Assembly (NCBI RefSeq): GCF_047807365.1
Contig: NZ_JBLOUI010000049.1
Location: forward strand, 1-16,892
Direction of reading: 5' to 3'
Length of the DNA: 16,892 nt
From: Peptacetobacter sp900539645
Lineage (GTDB): Bacteria; Bacillota; Clostridia; Peptostreptococcales; Peptostreptococcaceae
The notes below the pieces were generated by a model that worked only from the letters and a program-made list of their open reading frames with translations, did not search any database and was not told where the DNA came from. The position numbers and the translations under genes were made by a program. Each line of letters starts with the position of its first letter. Position 1 is the first letter of the stretch. Shown here piece by piece: positions 7,187-13,657 of the stretch.

Positions 7187-7867
7187 ATGGGATTTACTGA
7201 AGATATGATTTGCAAAGACTGTGGAAAGACTTTTTCATGTTTTTTTGGAACTAATAAAGAAAGTTTTAGCGACTTTGACAATATTTTTAAAAATGAGTAC
7301 GGAGAAAAAGCTTACGAGCAGCTTAAATCACTTTTAAATGATATAGAAACTAATTCAGAAATAAATATCGACAATTACAACTGTTTCCTAGAAACAAAAT
7401 ACGACTTAGCATTTAAGACTAAGTACTTAAATAAGAAATTAGATGATTTGGCGGAACAGATAGAAATACAGGATAAAGAAAGAACAAATAAGAATTCTAA
7501 GTTTAAATTTGTAGCAGAAACTTTCTACTGGAAATATGTTGAAGGATTTAATGACTTAAAGAATATAATAGAATCTGGAGATGCTGAGCTAATTGAGCAG
7601 GCCTTTAATGAAAAATGGGTTCTTTTTGAAGGGAAAAGATTTGGACATACATTATTTAAATGTCCAAGCTGCAATAGATATGAGCCAGGATTCTACACAC
7701 ATGTTGAAACAGCTGATGGTAAATATGAATGTAAATTTATTTGTCCAAAATGTAATACGCCTATGTATGTGTACAAGGGATGTATTTCTGATGCTGTTGA
7801 AAAAAATGAACTTTCTTGTCAGCATTGTGGATCTAATAATGTAGTTATAAAAGAAGGATTAGAATAA
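7187..7867 (+). CDS. Multi-zinc-ribbon protein of unknown function
   Basis: This 226-aa cytoplasmic protein has no family I can name. It has cysteine pairs at both ends and a helical middle. The N-terminal pair is C9-x2-C12 (ICKDC), with Cys18 nearby. The charged helical middle spans about 30-145. A C-terminal array follows: C159-x2-C162, Cys182, C186-x2-C189 and C211-x2-C214 (LSCQHCGS). This fits two or three zinc ribbons, as in nucleic-acid-binding or protein-adaptor proteins. AAGGAGG is well placed before the ATG. It is divergent from the recombinase gene and ends in its own terminator, so it is a single-gene unit. The partial gene at the right end of the window is a similar small zinc-ribbon protein, not an obvious paralogue. 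Confidence 0.75.
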   Translation: MGFTEDMICKDCGKTFSCFFGTNKESFSDFDNIFKNEYGEKAYEQLKSLLNDIETNSEINIDNYNCFLETKYDLAFKTKYLNKKLDDLAEQIEIQDKERTNKNSKFKFVAETFYWKYVEGFNDLKNIIESGDAELIEQAFNEKWVLFEGKRFGHTLFKCPSCNRYEPGFYTHVETADGKYECKFICPKCNTPMYVYKGCISDAVEKNELSCQHCGSNNVVIKEGLE

Positions 7868-7890
7868 GGCCTTGAGAGAGGTCTTATTTT
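7863..7890 (+). terminator. Terminator of the zinc-ribbon gene
   Basis: AATAAGGCC and GGTCTTATT form a nine-bp stem with one G.U pair, followed by TTTT. The stop codon lies inside the left arm. Confidence 0.8.
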
Positions 7891-7980
7891 CTTCCTTGTT
7901 TAACTATTCCGAAAATATACATTTAATGAATAGTTAGATGTAACAGAAAAAGCACTCTTTTCAGGTCGTATTTCTATATA

Positions 7981-8006
7981 TTATCTTAATATGTTATCTT
8001 GATATT
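7981..8006. repeat. Tandem 13-bp direct repeat upstream of a promoter
   Basis: TTATCTTAATATG is followed directly by TTATCTTGATATT, ending 4 bp before the -35 element at 8011. Two neighbouring copies on nearly the same DNA face are compatible with a regulator site, though AT-rich chance is possible. Confidence 0.45.
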
Positions 8007-8010
8007 TTTA

Positions 8011-8039
8011 TTGAGATTTGAATACTTCAATGTTATAAT
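8011..8039 (+). promoter_or_regulatory. Strong promoter without a following ORF
   Basis: TTGAGA (8011-8016), 17 bp and an extended -10 TGTTATAAT (TATAAT at 8034-8039). No coding frame follows on the plus strand before the terminator at 8107. Confidence 0.7.
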
Positions 8040-8045
8040 GAAGGT

Positions 8046-8143
8046 AGATAAAAGCTAAGTTTTTTCATTTTTGCTTGCTTTTTTCTTTTTAATTTTTGTG
8101 TTTTGAAAATCAAGGTCCTAATAAGGGCCTTGGTTTATTTTTT
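8046..8143 (+). ncRNA. Candidate orphan small RNA
   Basis: A promoter at 8011-8039 and a terminator at 8107-8143 would define a transcript of about 98 nt. Its first 60 nt are strongly U-rich with short C/G interruptions and hold no start codon with an RBS, so it would be non-coding. It points toward the convergent flavin reductase gene. I do not recognise the RNA family. Confidence 0.45.
8107..8143. terminator. Terminator shared by the candidate small RNA and the flavin reductase gene
   Basis: AAATCAAGGTCC and GGGCCTTGGTTT form a stem of about 11-12 bp with G.U pairs around a 6-nt loop, followed by a T-rich tail. The reverse strand also has a short T-run (ATTTTC), so it can serve the minus-strand gene too. 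Confidence 0.85.
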
Positions 8144-8151
8144 GGATAATT

Positions 8152-8712
8152 CTATTTTAACTTATTCCCGTCAGAAAATGCATTTCCAACTTTTTCTCCT
8201 ACAACATGATATCCATGGCCTACAGGATCAAATGTAATCGGTCTGAATTTAGCTAAATCAACCTTACCATTTTCATCTATGATTTTTTCATCAGCAGATA
8301 CATTGACTATTTCGCCAAATAAAAGCTTAGAATCGTCGTCATAGCTTATAAGCTTACACTCTAAAGTAAATGGGAACTCTTCTATTATAGGTGCATCTAC
8401 AACCTCACTCTTGTAAGTATGAAGTCCTGCTTTATCAAGTTTGTTGTTTACATTATTTCCAGAAACAACACCTACAAAATCAGCTTCAACTACATGATCT
8501 GCATCTGCCATACTAACTGTAAATGCCTTCTTAGCCTTTATATTCTCCATTGTCTTATGTCCAGGACTAACACATATAGTTATCTTATTCTGAGCTGAAA
8601 TACCGCCCCAAGCAGCATTCATTGCATTTGCTGTACCATCTTCATTATAACTTCCTATTATAAGTACTGGCATTGGATACATAAAAGGATTAGAACCAAA
8701 ATTTTTTCTCAT
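8152..8712 (-). CDS. Flavin reductase-like FMN-binding protein
   Basis: This 186-aa protein of the flavin reductase-like split-barrel family (DIM6/NTAB type) binds FMN and usually reduces flavins or acts as a small redox protein. Typical features are PMPVLIIGSYNEDGTANAMNAAWGG near the N-terminus, ITICVSPGHKTMENIKAKKAFTVSM, the VGVVSGNNVNNK block, and LECKLISYDD with LLFGEIVNVSADE. No separate partner domain is fused to it. GGGGGAG precedes the ATG. It is a single gene on the minus strand. The exact substrate cannot be read from the sequence. Confidence 0.88.
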   Translation of the reverse strand: MRKNFGSNPFMYPMPVLIIGSYNEDGTANAMNAAWGGISAQNKITICVSPGHKTMENIKAKKAFTVSMADADHVVEADFVGVVSGNNVNNKLDKAGLHTYKSEVVDAPIIEEFPFTLECKLISYDDDSKLLFGEIVNVSADEKIIDENGKVDLAKFRPITFDPVGHGYHVVGEKVGNAFSDGNKLK

Positions 8713-9219
8713 ATAAAACTCCCCCTTGTTAGAAATTTATTACTATATTTCTATTTCTATAAAAATAAACGAACTCCTTTTTATTATTTTGAAATTTTTA
8801 ATTATATTTAATGTACTTATAACATATATAAAAATAATTATAAAGTTTACCATAATTCAATTTAAAAATAAATTTCTTAATTGTTTGAAAGTTATAAAAT
8901 TATGGGATATTTTGCAAAGCACTTTCAAAAATTGACAATAAATGAATCCCTTCTTTCACTAAATAAATCATTTTGAATTGATTATTCAAAAAACTGATAT
9001 ATTCTGACAAATGTCATAAAAGATTTCAAAAGAGATTTTTTAGAATATATTTGTGAAATTATAATGAATTATATTTTTTGTTAAATCTAGATAAATATTT
9101 AAATTTAAAGCTTTATAAAGATTATTTTAATTTCAAATGGTAAACAGATTGTATACAGTATCTAAACAATTTGCTCTTTTTATTAAATATTCAAAAAATG
9201 AAATTTACAAAAAACAATC
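8713..9219. other. AT-rich gap of about 500 bp without a recognised gene
   Basis: This holds the upstream region of the flavin reductase gene and long A/T runs. A plus-strand open frame at 8726-8935 is almost all Ile, Phe, Lys and Asn with no RBS, as expected from AT-rich DNA. A lone TTGACA at 8932 has no matching -10. I see nothing else. Confidence 0.6.
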
Positions 9220-9248
9220 TTGCGTTTTTTGAAACTACTTGTTATAAT
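9220..9248 (+). promoter_or_regulatory. Promoter of the 26-aa peptide gene
   Basis: TTGCGT (9220-9225), 17 bp and the extended -10 TGTTATAAT (TATAAT at 9243-9248), 53 bp before the ATG at 9302. Confidence 0.65.
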
Positions 9249-9301
9249 ATATATGTAAGATGAAATAAGAAATAAGATTTGATTCATAAGGAGGTACCAA
9301 A

Positions 9302-9382
9302 ATGTTAGCATTATCAGCAAAAGTTATATGTTCAGCACTAATAATATTCCCAGCTATGTATTTAATGGCTAAAGCTGTTTAA
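9302..9382 (+). CDS. 26-aa hydrophobic small protein
   Basis: This very short gene has all signals of expression: an extended -10 promoter, an ideal AAGGAGG placed 8 nt before the ATG, and a strong terminator at 9490-9533. The peptide begins MLALSAKVICSALI and ends in YLMAKAV. It is hydrophobic almost throughout, with two lysines, one near each end, and could make one short membrane helix. I do not recognise it. Options are a small membrane protein that modulates a transporter or enzyme, or the toxin of a type I toxin-antitoxin pair; no antisense antitoxin promoter was seen. The 3' untranslated region of about 107 nt is long for such a gene. Confidence 0.65.
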   Translation: MLALSAKVICSALIIFPAMYLMAKAV

Positions 9383-9489
9383 TTTGTTTTTTAGGATATT
9401 ATAGTTGTTATATTTTTATTAAATAATCGGTTTAATCCGAGAAATGAAGAGGAAAAATAAATGTATACGGGAAATTGTAATCGAAAATA

Positions 9490-9533
9490 GCCTGGTTCTT
9501 TACAGATTAATGAGTAAAGACCAGGCATTTTTT
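9490..9533 (+). terminator. Strong terminator of the small-protein transcript
   Basis: GCCTGGT and ACCAGGC are extended by CTTTAC and GTAAAG, giving about 13 bp with a single-base bulge, then six T. A 9-codon mini-ORF (9461-9490, MYTGNCNRK) with a weak AGAGGA ends exactly at the first base of the hairpin. Confidence 0.9.
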
Positions 9534-9565
9534 ATGTGGATTTATAGTGTTTTGTTATGGTAAGC

Positions 9566-9610
9566 TGCATAAAAAGAGAGCAACCTTGTTATTGGCTGCT
9601 CTACTCTTTT
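9566..9610 (-). terminator. Terminator of the BFD-like [2Fe-2S] gene
   Basis: On the minus strand, AAAAGAG and CTCTTTT plus AGCA/TGCT and CC/GG form a bulged stem ending in TTTTTAT. It lies about 80 bp after the stop codon at 9691. Confidence 0.7.
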
Positions 9611-9690
9611 AAAATGTTCATTTTGATAAGTATAACTTTTTATATACTTTTATTATAATCTGCAATAACTTGCATTATGTCCTTTGAGCA

Positions 9691-9846
9691 TCATTTTCCT
9701 TTTGGATTTAACTCTTTACACATTCCTTTTGTACATGCTCCAGTGGAAATTTGTATGTCTTTAAGAGTTTTTGCTCCATTATCTAAAGCTTGTATGATGT
9801 CCGCTTTTGTCACATTAGAACAATAGCAAATGATTTCGTTATCCAT
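9691..9846 (-). CDS. BFD-like [2Fe-2S]-binding protein
   Basis: This 51-aa gene starts MDNEIICYCSNVTKADI and contains GACTKGMCKEL. It is the bacterioferritin-associated-ferredoxin-like fold: Cys7-x-Cys9 near the N-terminus and Cys38-x4-Cys43 later give the four ligands of a [2Fe-2S] cluster. In this family the domain occurs alone or fused to NADH-dependent oxidases and NirB and carries electrons or helps iron release. The reading is unbroken from ATG to TGA, with GGAGG 6 nt before the ATG and a terminator behind it. It stands alone between the small-protein unit and the helicase-like gene. Which redox partner it serves cannot be told. Confidence 0.82.
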   Translation of the reverse strand: MDNEIICYCSNVTKADIIQALDNGAKTLKDIQISTGACTKGMCKELNPKGK

Positions 9847-9911
9847 AGTAACCTCCATACTGTATTTATATGATTATTATAACATATAGTCAACAGCTGC
9901 CAAAAGGGTTA

Positions 9912-12563
9912 TTAGAATCTAATTTTATCCTTAATATCGGGGTATTTCATTCTAAGATATTCTAGGATATGCTTGAATGGATAAGGTCTAACACTTTTTG
10001 CGTTATTACTTCTTATATGACAATTATCCAACATATCAATTATTTCAAGAATATATCTCGAATCCGTATCCAATGTATCATTTAAAGAAATGATTCTGTA
10101 AACTCTGTTTAATTTATCCAAATCAAACCGTAGTGAAGACTCAGTTTTTCCAACAGAATAATGTATATCATCGTTTATCATAAAGACTAACTTGTCTTGA
10201 TAAGGGTAGGCTTCTTTATCATTTAAAAACCTTCTATCTTTACTTCTAAGAGAACGATCTTTATCAAGTGCATAATGGACTGCTTTTTCCATAGCTTCCC
10301 TTTGAGGCATAAGAATGTAGTCCATTTCCTCTATTTCATTTAATTTATCGTCTTTTTTCACAATGCAAATATTACCTGTTTTCTTAAATTTTCCAAGAGA
10401 AAGAGTGTATATTTTATCAATTTTAGATTCATCATCTATAATTTCAAAATGGCCAGCTGCATAAATTTTCATAAGAGCATGTATACTTTTATACTCTTCT
10501 TTCCCTACTTTGACCTTAATACCTAGATAAAACTCACATTCTCCAAAATTCCATTTAAAAATCTTATTATTAAAAAGTTCCTTTTTTATATAGAGCTCAC
10601 TCAATAATTTTCTAGTAATAGAATCCCCTGATTTTCCTATATTTTTAACAGTTACACATTGATGAAGAACTCCATCTGGGATATCTAGCTTTATATCCTT
10701 TTTCTTATTATCAGTATAATACTGTGCATCATTTATAATTACTATATTGGGCTTATCAAAACTAAAATCTCTAGAAATATCAGAAACATCTAAATTAAAA
10801 TCTGGATTTCTTAGATTTTCTAGAAAAACTTCAACATCCTTTTCTGCAAGAATTACGTCATTCAAAGCAACAACATTTATAGATTTTAAAGTCTGGTAGT
10901 CTAAAGAAGCATCTTTTTTAGAATCAGTATTTTTTGTGATTTTTTTAAATTTTGATTTTCTTTTTACAAATCCAAGTTTTGCAATTCCATCATATTCGTA
11001 ATTATCCAAAGTATACGAATGTCTAGAGTTATAATTTTGAGTAATACTTGTGTAACAAAGTCCTCTGTCATAAACATCACTACCAATAGGTGTGTCAGGA
11101 TTGTTTGGTTTAAGAGCTTCTTTAAAGTTCTTGAAATCTGTAGCACTTACAATCTTTCCAACTAAATAATTTACATTTTTTTCACTGAAACTAAGCTGTG
11201 TTAAAAGAGTTGAAATTGCTCTTGTTTCGTCTATCCAAAGAGTTTCTTTATCTAGATTTAATTCATTTCTTTTGTTTTCATTTTCCATATATCTATTAGA
11301 GATAGTACGTAAATCAAAGAATGTTCTGTTAATAAACTGGTTAACTTCTCTTATAAAATCTGCTATATTATACATAGTTATTTTAGATTTTATATCATCA
11401 TCGAGGTCATTTTCAGATATTATGATATTGCACTGTGTTATATTATCAGGATCATTTCGATCACTTGTAAAAGGAATGTACACATATTTTCTAGTTGTAT
11501 CAAAGTAATTATCCACACTATAGAAATTCATCAGCTTATCAATAACATTAGCTTCCTGAAATTCACCATTATCATCCTTTTCAAAGAGTCTAACTACCCA
11601 TTTGCTAGGGAAGTATTTTTCCTTTATTTCTTTACTCCTGTTAGAAATAGCTTTTATCTTACCTATAGATTTAGAAACCTCTATGGTATCTGGGTCCATT
11701 TCGTCAATATTTTCAAAAGTTCTATAAATTACTTTAAATATGTCTACAATATTCTTTTTTAGGTCATTTGATAGAATTTTCCTAAGAAAATCATTCTTAA
11801 CAGCGTCAACCTCATCTATAATAACTATTGCGTCTTTTAAGTGTTCTCCCTTTATAAAATCATATCTTTTTGAGATTATAGGATCATCTTTTTCTAAAAA
11901 CTTAGCACTAGTCATTATAAATACCTGTTTTTGAGAATGCTGCGAAGATGGGTATAATTCTGCTATGAATTTCCATTCTTCGCTATTCATCATATAATCA
12001 TAGCTGCTTATACAATTTCCTTTTTGGTCGAAACTGTTATGATTGTAGCTTTTAGCAAATTCCTCTGACAATAAGTTTCTAAACTTAGGCTCTAAGTTAG
12101 ATATATGCTCATTTATACTTTTGATGACAGCCTTGTTTGAATCCTGATTATTTTTAGAGTTTTTTGTTTCAACTTCTAATCTAATAAGCTCACTTCTTAA
12201 AACAGTAAATACTTCTTTTAATTCCTTGTTTCTGTTCGCTATTCTTTCTATATCATCTGATAATCTTAGAAAACTTTGTTTGATACAGTTAACAAATGAC
12301 TTTATTTGTACTACTTTATCAATCTTATCTTGTTCTCCCATTTCTTTTAGGTGATAAGCGATGTCGCTTTCTACGAGATTTAGATGAGCAATTCTTGTAG
12401 TGACGAAGATTATTTTTCGTCCGCTATTTATCAGCATCCATGCTATAAATATAGCTGTTTCATAAGATTTTCCACTTCCTGTGGGATTTGGAATGATTGT
12501 TATTCCGTTTTTAGGTTCTGAGATAATTCTCAAAGTATTAGCTATTTTGTATTTAGCTAACAT
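9912..12563 (-). CDS. DEAD-like (superfamily 2) ATPase with uncharacterised C-terminal half, putative defence protein
   Basis: This protein is 883 aa. The N-terminal part looks like RecA-like domain 1 of an SF2 helicase: Walker A PTGSGKS (27-33), motif Ia-like IIFVTTRIAHL (51-61), a helical and probably coiled-coil insertion (about 95-165), FIMTSAKFL (215-223), Walker B IVIIDEVDA (246-254) and a motif III-like VSATDFKNF (472-480). I could not find the motifs V and VI, with arginine finger, expected in a second RecA domain. Residues 520-883 show no recognisable nuclease or helicase motif. Either RecA2 is very divergent or the protein is an ATPase coupled to an unknown effector. It has its own promoter, a GGAGG RBS and no operon partner. 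It lies next to a toxin-antitoxin locus and McrBC, so a role in phage or plasmid defence is plausible but inferred. Confidence 0.72.
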   Translation of the reverse strand: MLAKYKIANTLRIISEPKNGITIIPNPTGSGKSYETAIFIAWMLINSGRKIIFVTTRIAHLNLVESDIAYHLKEMGEQDKIDKVVQIKSFVNCIKQSFLRLSDDIERIANRNKELKEVFTVLRSELIRLEVETKNSKNNQDSNKAVIKSINEHISNLEPKFRNLLSEEFAKSYNHNSFDQKGNCISSYDYMMNSEEWKFIAELYPSSQHSQKQVFIMTSAKFLEKDDPIISKRYDFIKGEHLKDAIVIIDEVDAVKNDFLRKILSNDLKKNIVDIFKVIYRTFENIDEMDPDTIEVSKSIGKIKAISNRSKEIKEKYFPSKWVVRLFEKDDNGEFQEANVIDKLMNFYSVDNYFDTTRKYVYIPFTSDRNDPDNITQCNIIISENDLDDDIKSKITMYNIADFIREVNQFINRTFFDLRTISNRYMENENKRNELNLDKETLWIDETRAISTLLTQLSFSEKNVNYLVGKIVSATDFKNFKEALKPNNPDTPIGSDVYDRGLCYTSITQNYNSRHSYTLDNYEYDGIAKLGFVKRKSKFKKITKNTDSKKDASLDYQTLKSINVVALNDVILAEKDVEVFLENLRNPDFNLDVSDISRDFSFDKPNIVIINDAQYYTDNKKKDIKLDIPDGVLHQCVTVKNIGKSGDSITRKLLSELYIKKELFNNKIFKWNFGECEFYLGIKVKVGKEEYKSIHALMKIYAAGHFEIIDDESKIDKIYTLSLGKFKKTGNICIVKKDDKLNEIEEMDYILMPQREAMEKAVHYALDKDRSLRSKDRRFLNDKEAYPYQDKLVFMINDDIHYSVGKTESSLRFDLDKLNRVYRIISLNDTLDTDSRYILEIIDMLDNCHIRSNNAKSVRPYPFKHILEYLRMKYPDIKDKIRF

Positions 12564-12593
12564 GTTGCACCTCCGTTATAAAATTTTGTAATT

Positions 12594-12605
12594 AAAAGCG
12601 CTTTT
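12594..12605. promoter_or_regulatory. Palindrome in the leader of the helicase-like gene
   Basis: AAAAGCGCTTTT is a perfect 12-bp palindrome between the transcription start and the RBS of the minus-strand gene. It is a possible operator. It resembles a degenerate catabolite (cre) site, with three mismatches to the Bacillus consensus. Confidence 0.4.
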
Positions 12606-12621
12606 CAGTATTACAGACCAA

Positions 12622-12650
12622 ATTATACAGACGGAATTTTTAAAAATCAA
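12622..12650 (-). promoter_or_regulatory. Promoter of the helicase-like gene
   Basis: On the minus strand, TTGATT, 17 bp and a perfect TATAAT, about 60 bp before the ATG. Confidence 0.75.
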
Positions 12651-12851
12651 TGGCTATTTTTTTACTATTTTGAAAATACGAACTTTTTATGTGGAATTTA
12701 TACAAGTTTGATATAGATTTTATTGTGAAATGAAAAAAATTGTGGATAAGTATTGGTAAGAGGAGGGTTGTGTTTTTAAGGGGGTTAGGAGAATTTAGTT
12801 TAATGGTTAAAGTATTTAGCGAAAGTGTAAACATATGAAAAGTAGGATATA

Positions 12852-12880
12852 TTGACTATTATAGAATATTATGGTATTCT
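12852..12880 (+). promoter_or_regulatory. Promoter of the toxI repeat RNA
   Basis: TTGACT (12852-12857), 17 bp and TATTCT (12875-12880). The expected start, near 12887, falls at the first base of the repeat array. An inverted repeat TAGAATA/TATTCTA (12862-12868 and 12875-12881) covers the -10 element and could be an operator. Confidence 0.7.
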
Positions 12881-12889
12881 AATTATAGA

Positions 12890-13004
12890 AATAATAGTAG
12901 GTTTGCAGAGCCAACCAAAACTGCATTAATAGTAGGTTTGTGAATCCAATCAAAATCACATTAATAGCAGGTTTGCAGAGCCAACCAAAACTGTATTAAT
13001 AGTA
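12890..13004 (+). ncRNA. toxI: ToxI-type antitoxin RNA, three 35-nt pseudoknot repeats
   Basis: Three head-to-tail 35-bp units (12890-12924, 12925-12959, 12960-12994) plus a 10-nt start of a fourth. In type III toxin-antitoxin systems such repeats are cut by the toxin into single pseudoknot RNAs that then inhibit it. Each unit has the H-type order GGTT, TGCAG, loop, AACC, AAAA, CTGCA: stem 1 is GGTT/AACC and stem 2 is TGCAG/CTGCA. Unit 2 differs at several bases but keeps pairing: TGTGA/TCACA, and GGTT/AATC with a G.U pair. Unit 3 has TGCAG/CTGTA with a G.U pair. This covariation indicates selection on the RNA fold. The AAAA linker is the kind of A-rich site ToxN enzymes cut. Its own promoter precedes it and a terminator separates it from the toxin gene, the classical toxIN layout. 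Confidence 0.9.
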
Positions 13005-13009
13005 AAACG

Positions 13010-13044
13010 AATCCCTTGTCTGTATACTTGATAAGGGATTTTTT
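13010..13044 (+). terminator. Terminator between toxI and toxN
   Basis: AATCCCTTGTC and GATAAGGGATT form an 11-bp stem with one G.U pair and a 9-nt loop, followed by a T-run. In known toxIN loci this leaky terminator sets the excess of antitoxin RNA over toxin mRNA. Confidence 0.92.
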
Positions 13045-13077
13045 GTTATGTAATTATATTATGTAAGGAGAATTAAA

Positions 13078-13578
13078 ATGAAATGGTATGTTCCAGACGA
13101 TGAATTTTTAAACTATTTAAGAAACAAAGAATCTAGGGTTCCAAGAACAGATTATGGAAAAGAAAAATATAAACCTTTTTTTGGAGCATTATTTGAAGTT
13201 GGAGAATTGGTGTATATAACACAGGTTTCTCATCCAAAAGAAAGACACTATAAAATGAAAAGCTCAAAAGACTTTTTAAAAGTATTTGACGAAAAAAGAC
13301 TTCTTGCTGTGATAAATCTAAATTATATGTTTCCTATTCCTAAAAATCTATTAAAAGAACTTAATTATAAAGAGTTAGATATAGAAAATGAGATTAAAAA
13401 AAATAATTATATATCGCTATTAAAGAAAGAACTAAAAGCTATAAATAAAATGGATATTGAGTCAAAAGCTAAGTATATATACGAATTAAAATATAATTAT
13501 CCAGATAATATGATTTCTAAAAGGTGTTTTGATTTTAAATTATTGGAAGTGTATGCTAAAAATTATAATAAAGATTAA
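13078..13578 (+). CDS. toxN: ToxN/AbiQ-family type III toxin, endoribonuclease
   Basis: This 166-aa protein has the usual length for ToxN/AbiQ toxins, RNases that cut A-rich sites in mRNA and stop growth or abort phage infection when free of ToxI RNA. Family-like features are the start MKWYVPDDEFLNYLR, an early VPRTDYG segment, KPFFGALFEVGELVYITQVSHPK (32-54) and the hallmark AVINLNYMFPIP (77-88), then a charged helical C-terminus. Ser51 in VSHPK aligns by position with the active-site Ser of the Pectobacterium ToxN motif TSPK. The RBS AAGGAG is well placed. It is preceded by a three-unit repeat RNA and a terminator, which makes the family call much firmer than sequence alone. The C-terminus appears complete and a terminator follows. 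Confidence 0.92.
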   Translation: MKWYVPDDEFLNYLRNKESRVPRTDYGKEKYKPFFGALFEVGELVYITQVSHPKERHYKMKSSKDFLKVFDEKRLLAVINLNYMFPIPKNLLKELNYKELDIENEIKKNNYISLLKKELKAINKMDIESKAKYIYELKYNYPDNMISKRCFDFKLLEVYAKNYNKD

Positions 13579-13584
13579 TATATT

Positions 13585-13623
13585 ATGGGCTGTTGTATTA
13601 ACTGAAGTTAATTTACAGCCCAT
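13585..13623. terminator. Hairpin terminator after toxN
   Basis: ATGGGCTGT and ACAGCCCAT, with an inner ATTAACT/AGTTAAT pairing, give a long stem 6 bp after the toxN stop. The T-tail on the plus strand is weak. It lies between convergent genes and may serve both. Confidence 0.75.
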
Positions 13624-13657
13624 TTGCATTTGATATAAAAGTATTACTTCTAAAACT

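Noticed and set aside
11272..11508. Plus-strand open frames inside the helicase-like gene
   Set aside because: They are antisense shadows of the 883-aa frame, without RBS or family resemblance.
12741..12749. DnaA box (TGTGGATAA) as sign of a replication origin
   Set aside because: A single perfect box; no cluster, no AT-unwinding pattern and no replication gene nearby. Another copy lies inside the helicase-like gene at 11509, which suggests chance.
12640..12834. Minus-strand 64-codon frame
   Set aside because: No RBS, biased AT-rich composition, and it overlaps the helicase promoter.
12890..13004. CRISPR array
   Set aside because: Three units of 35 bp follow each other without spacers, and no cas genes are near; the repeat-terminator-ToxN layout explains them.
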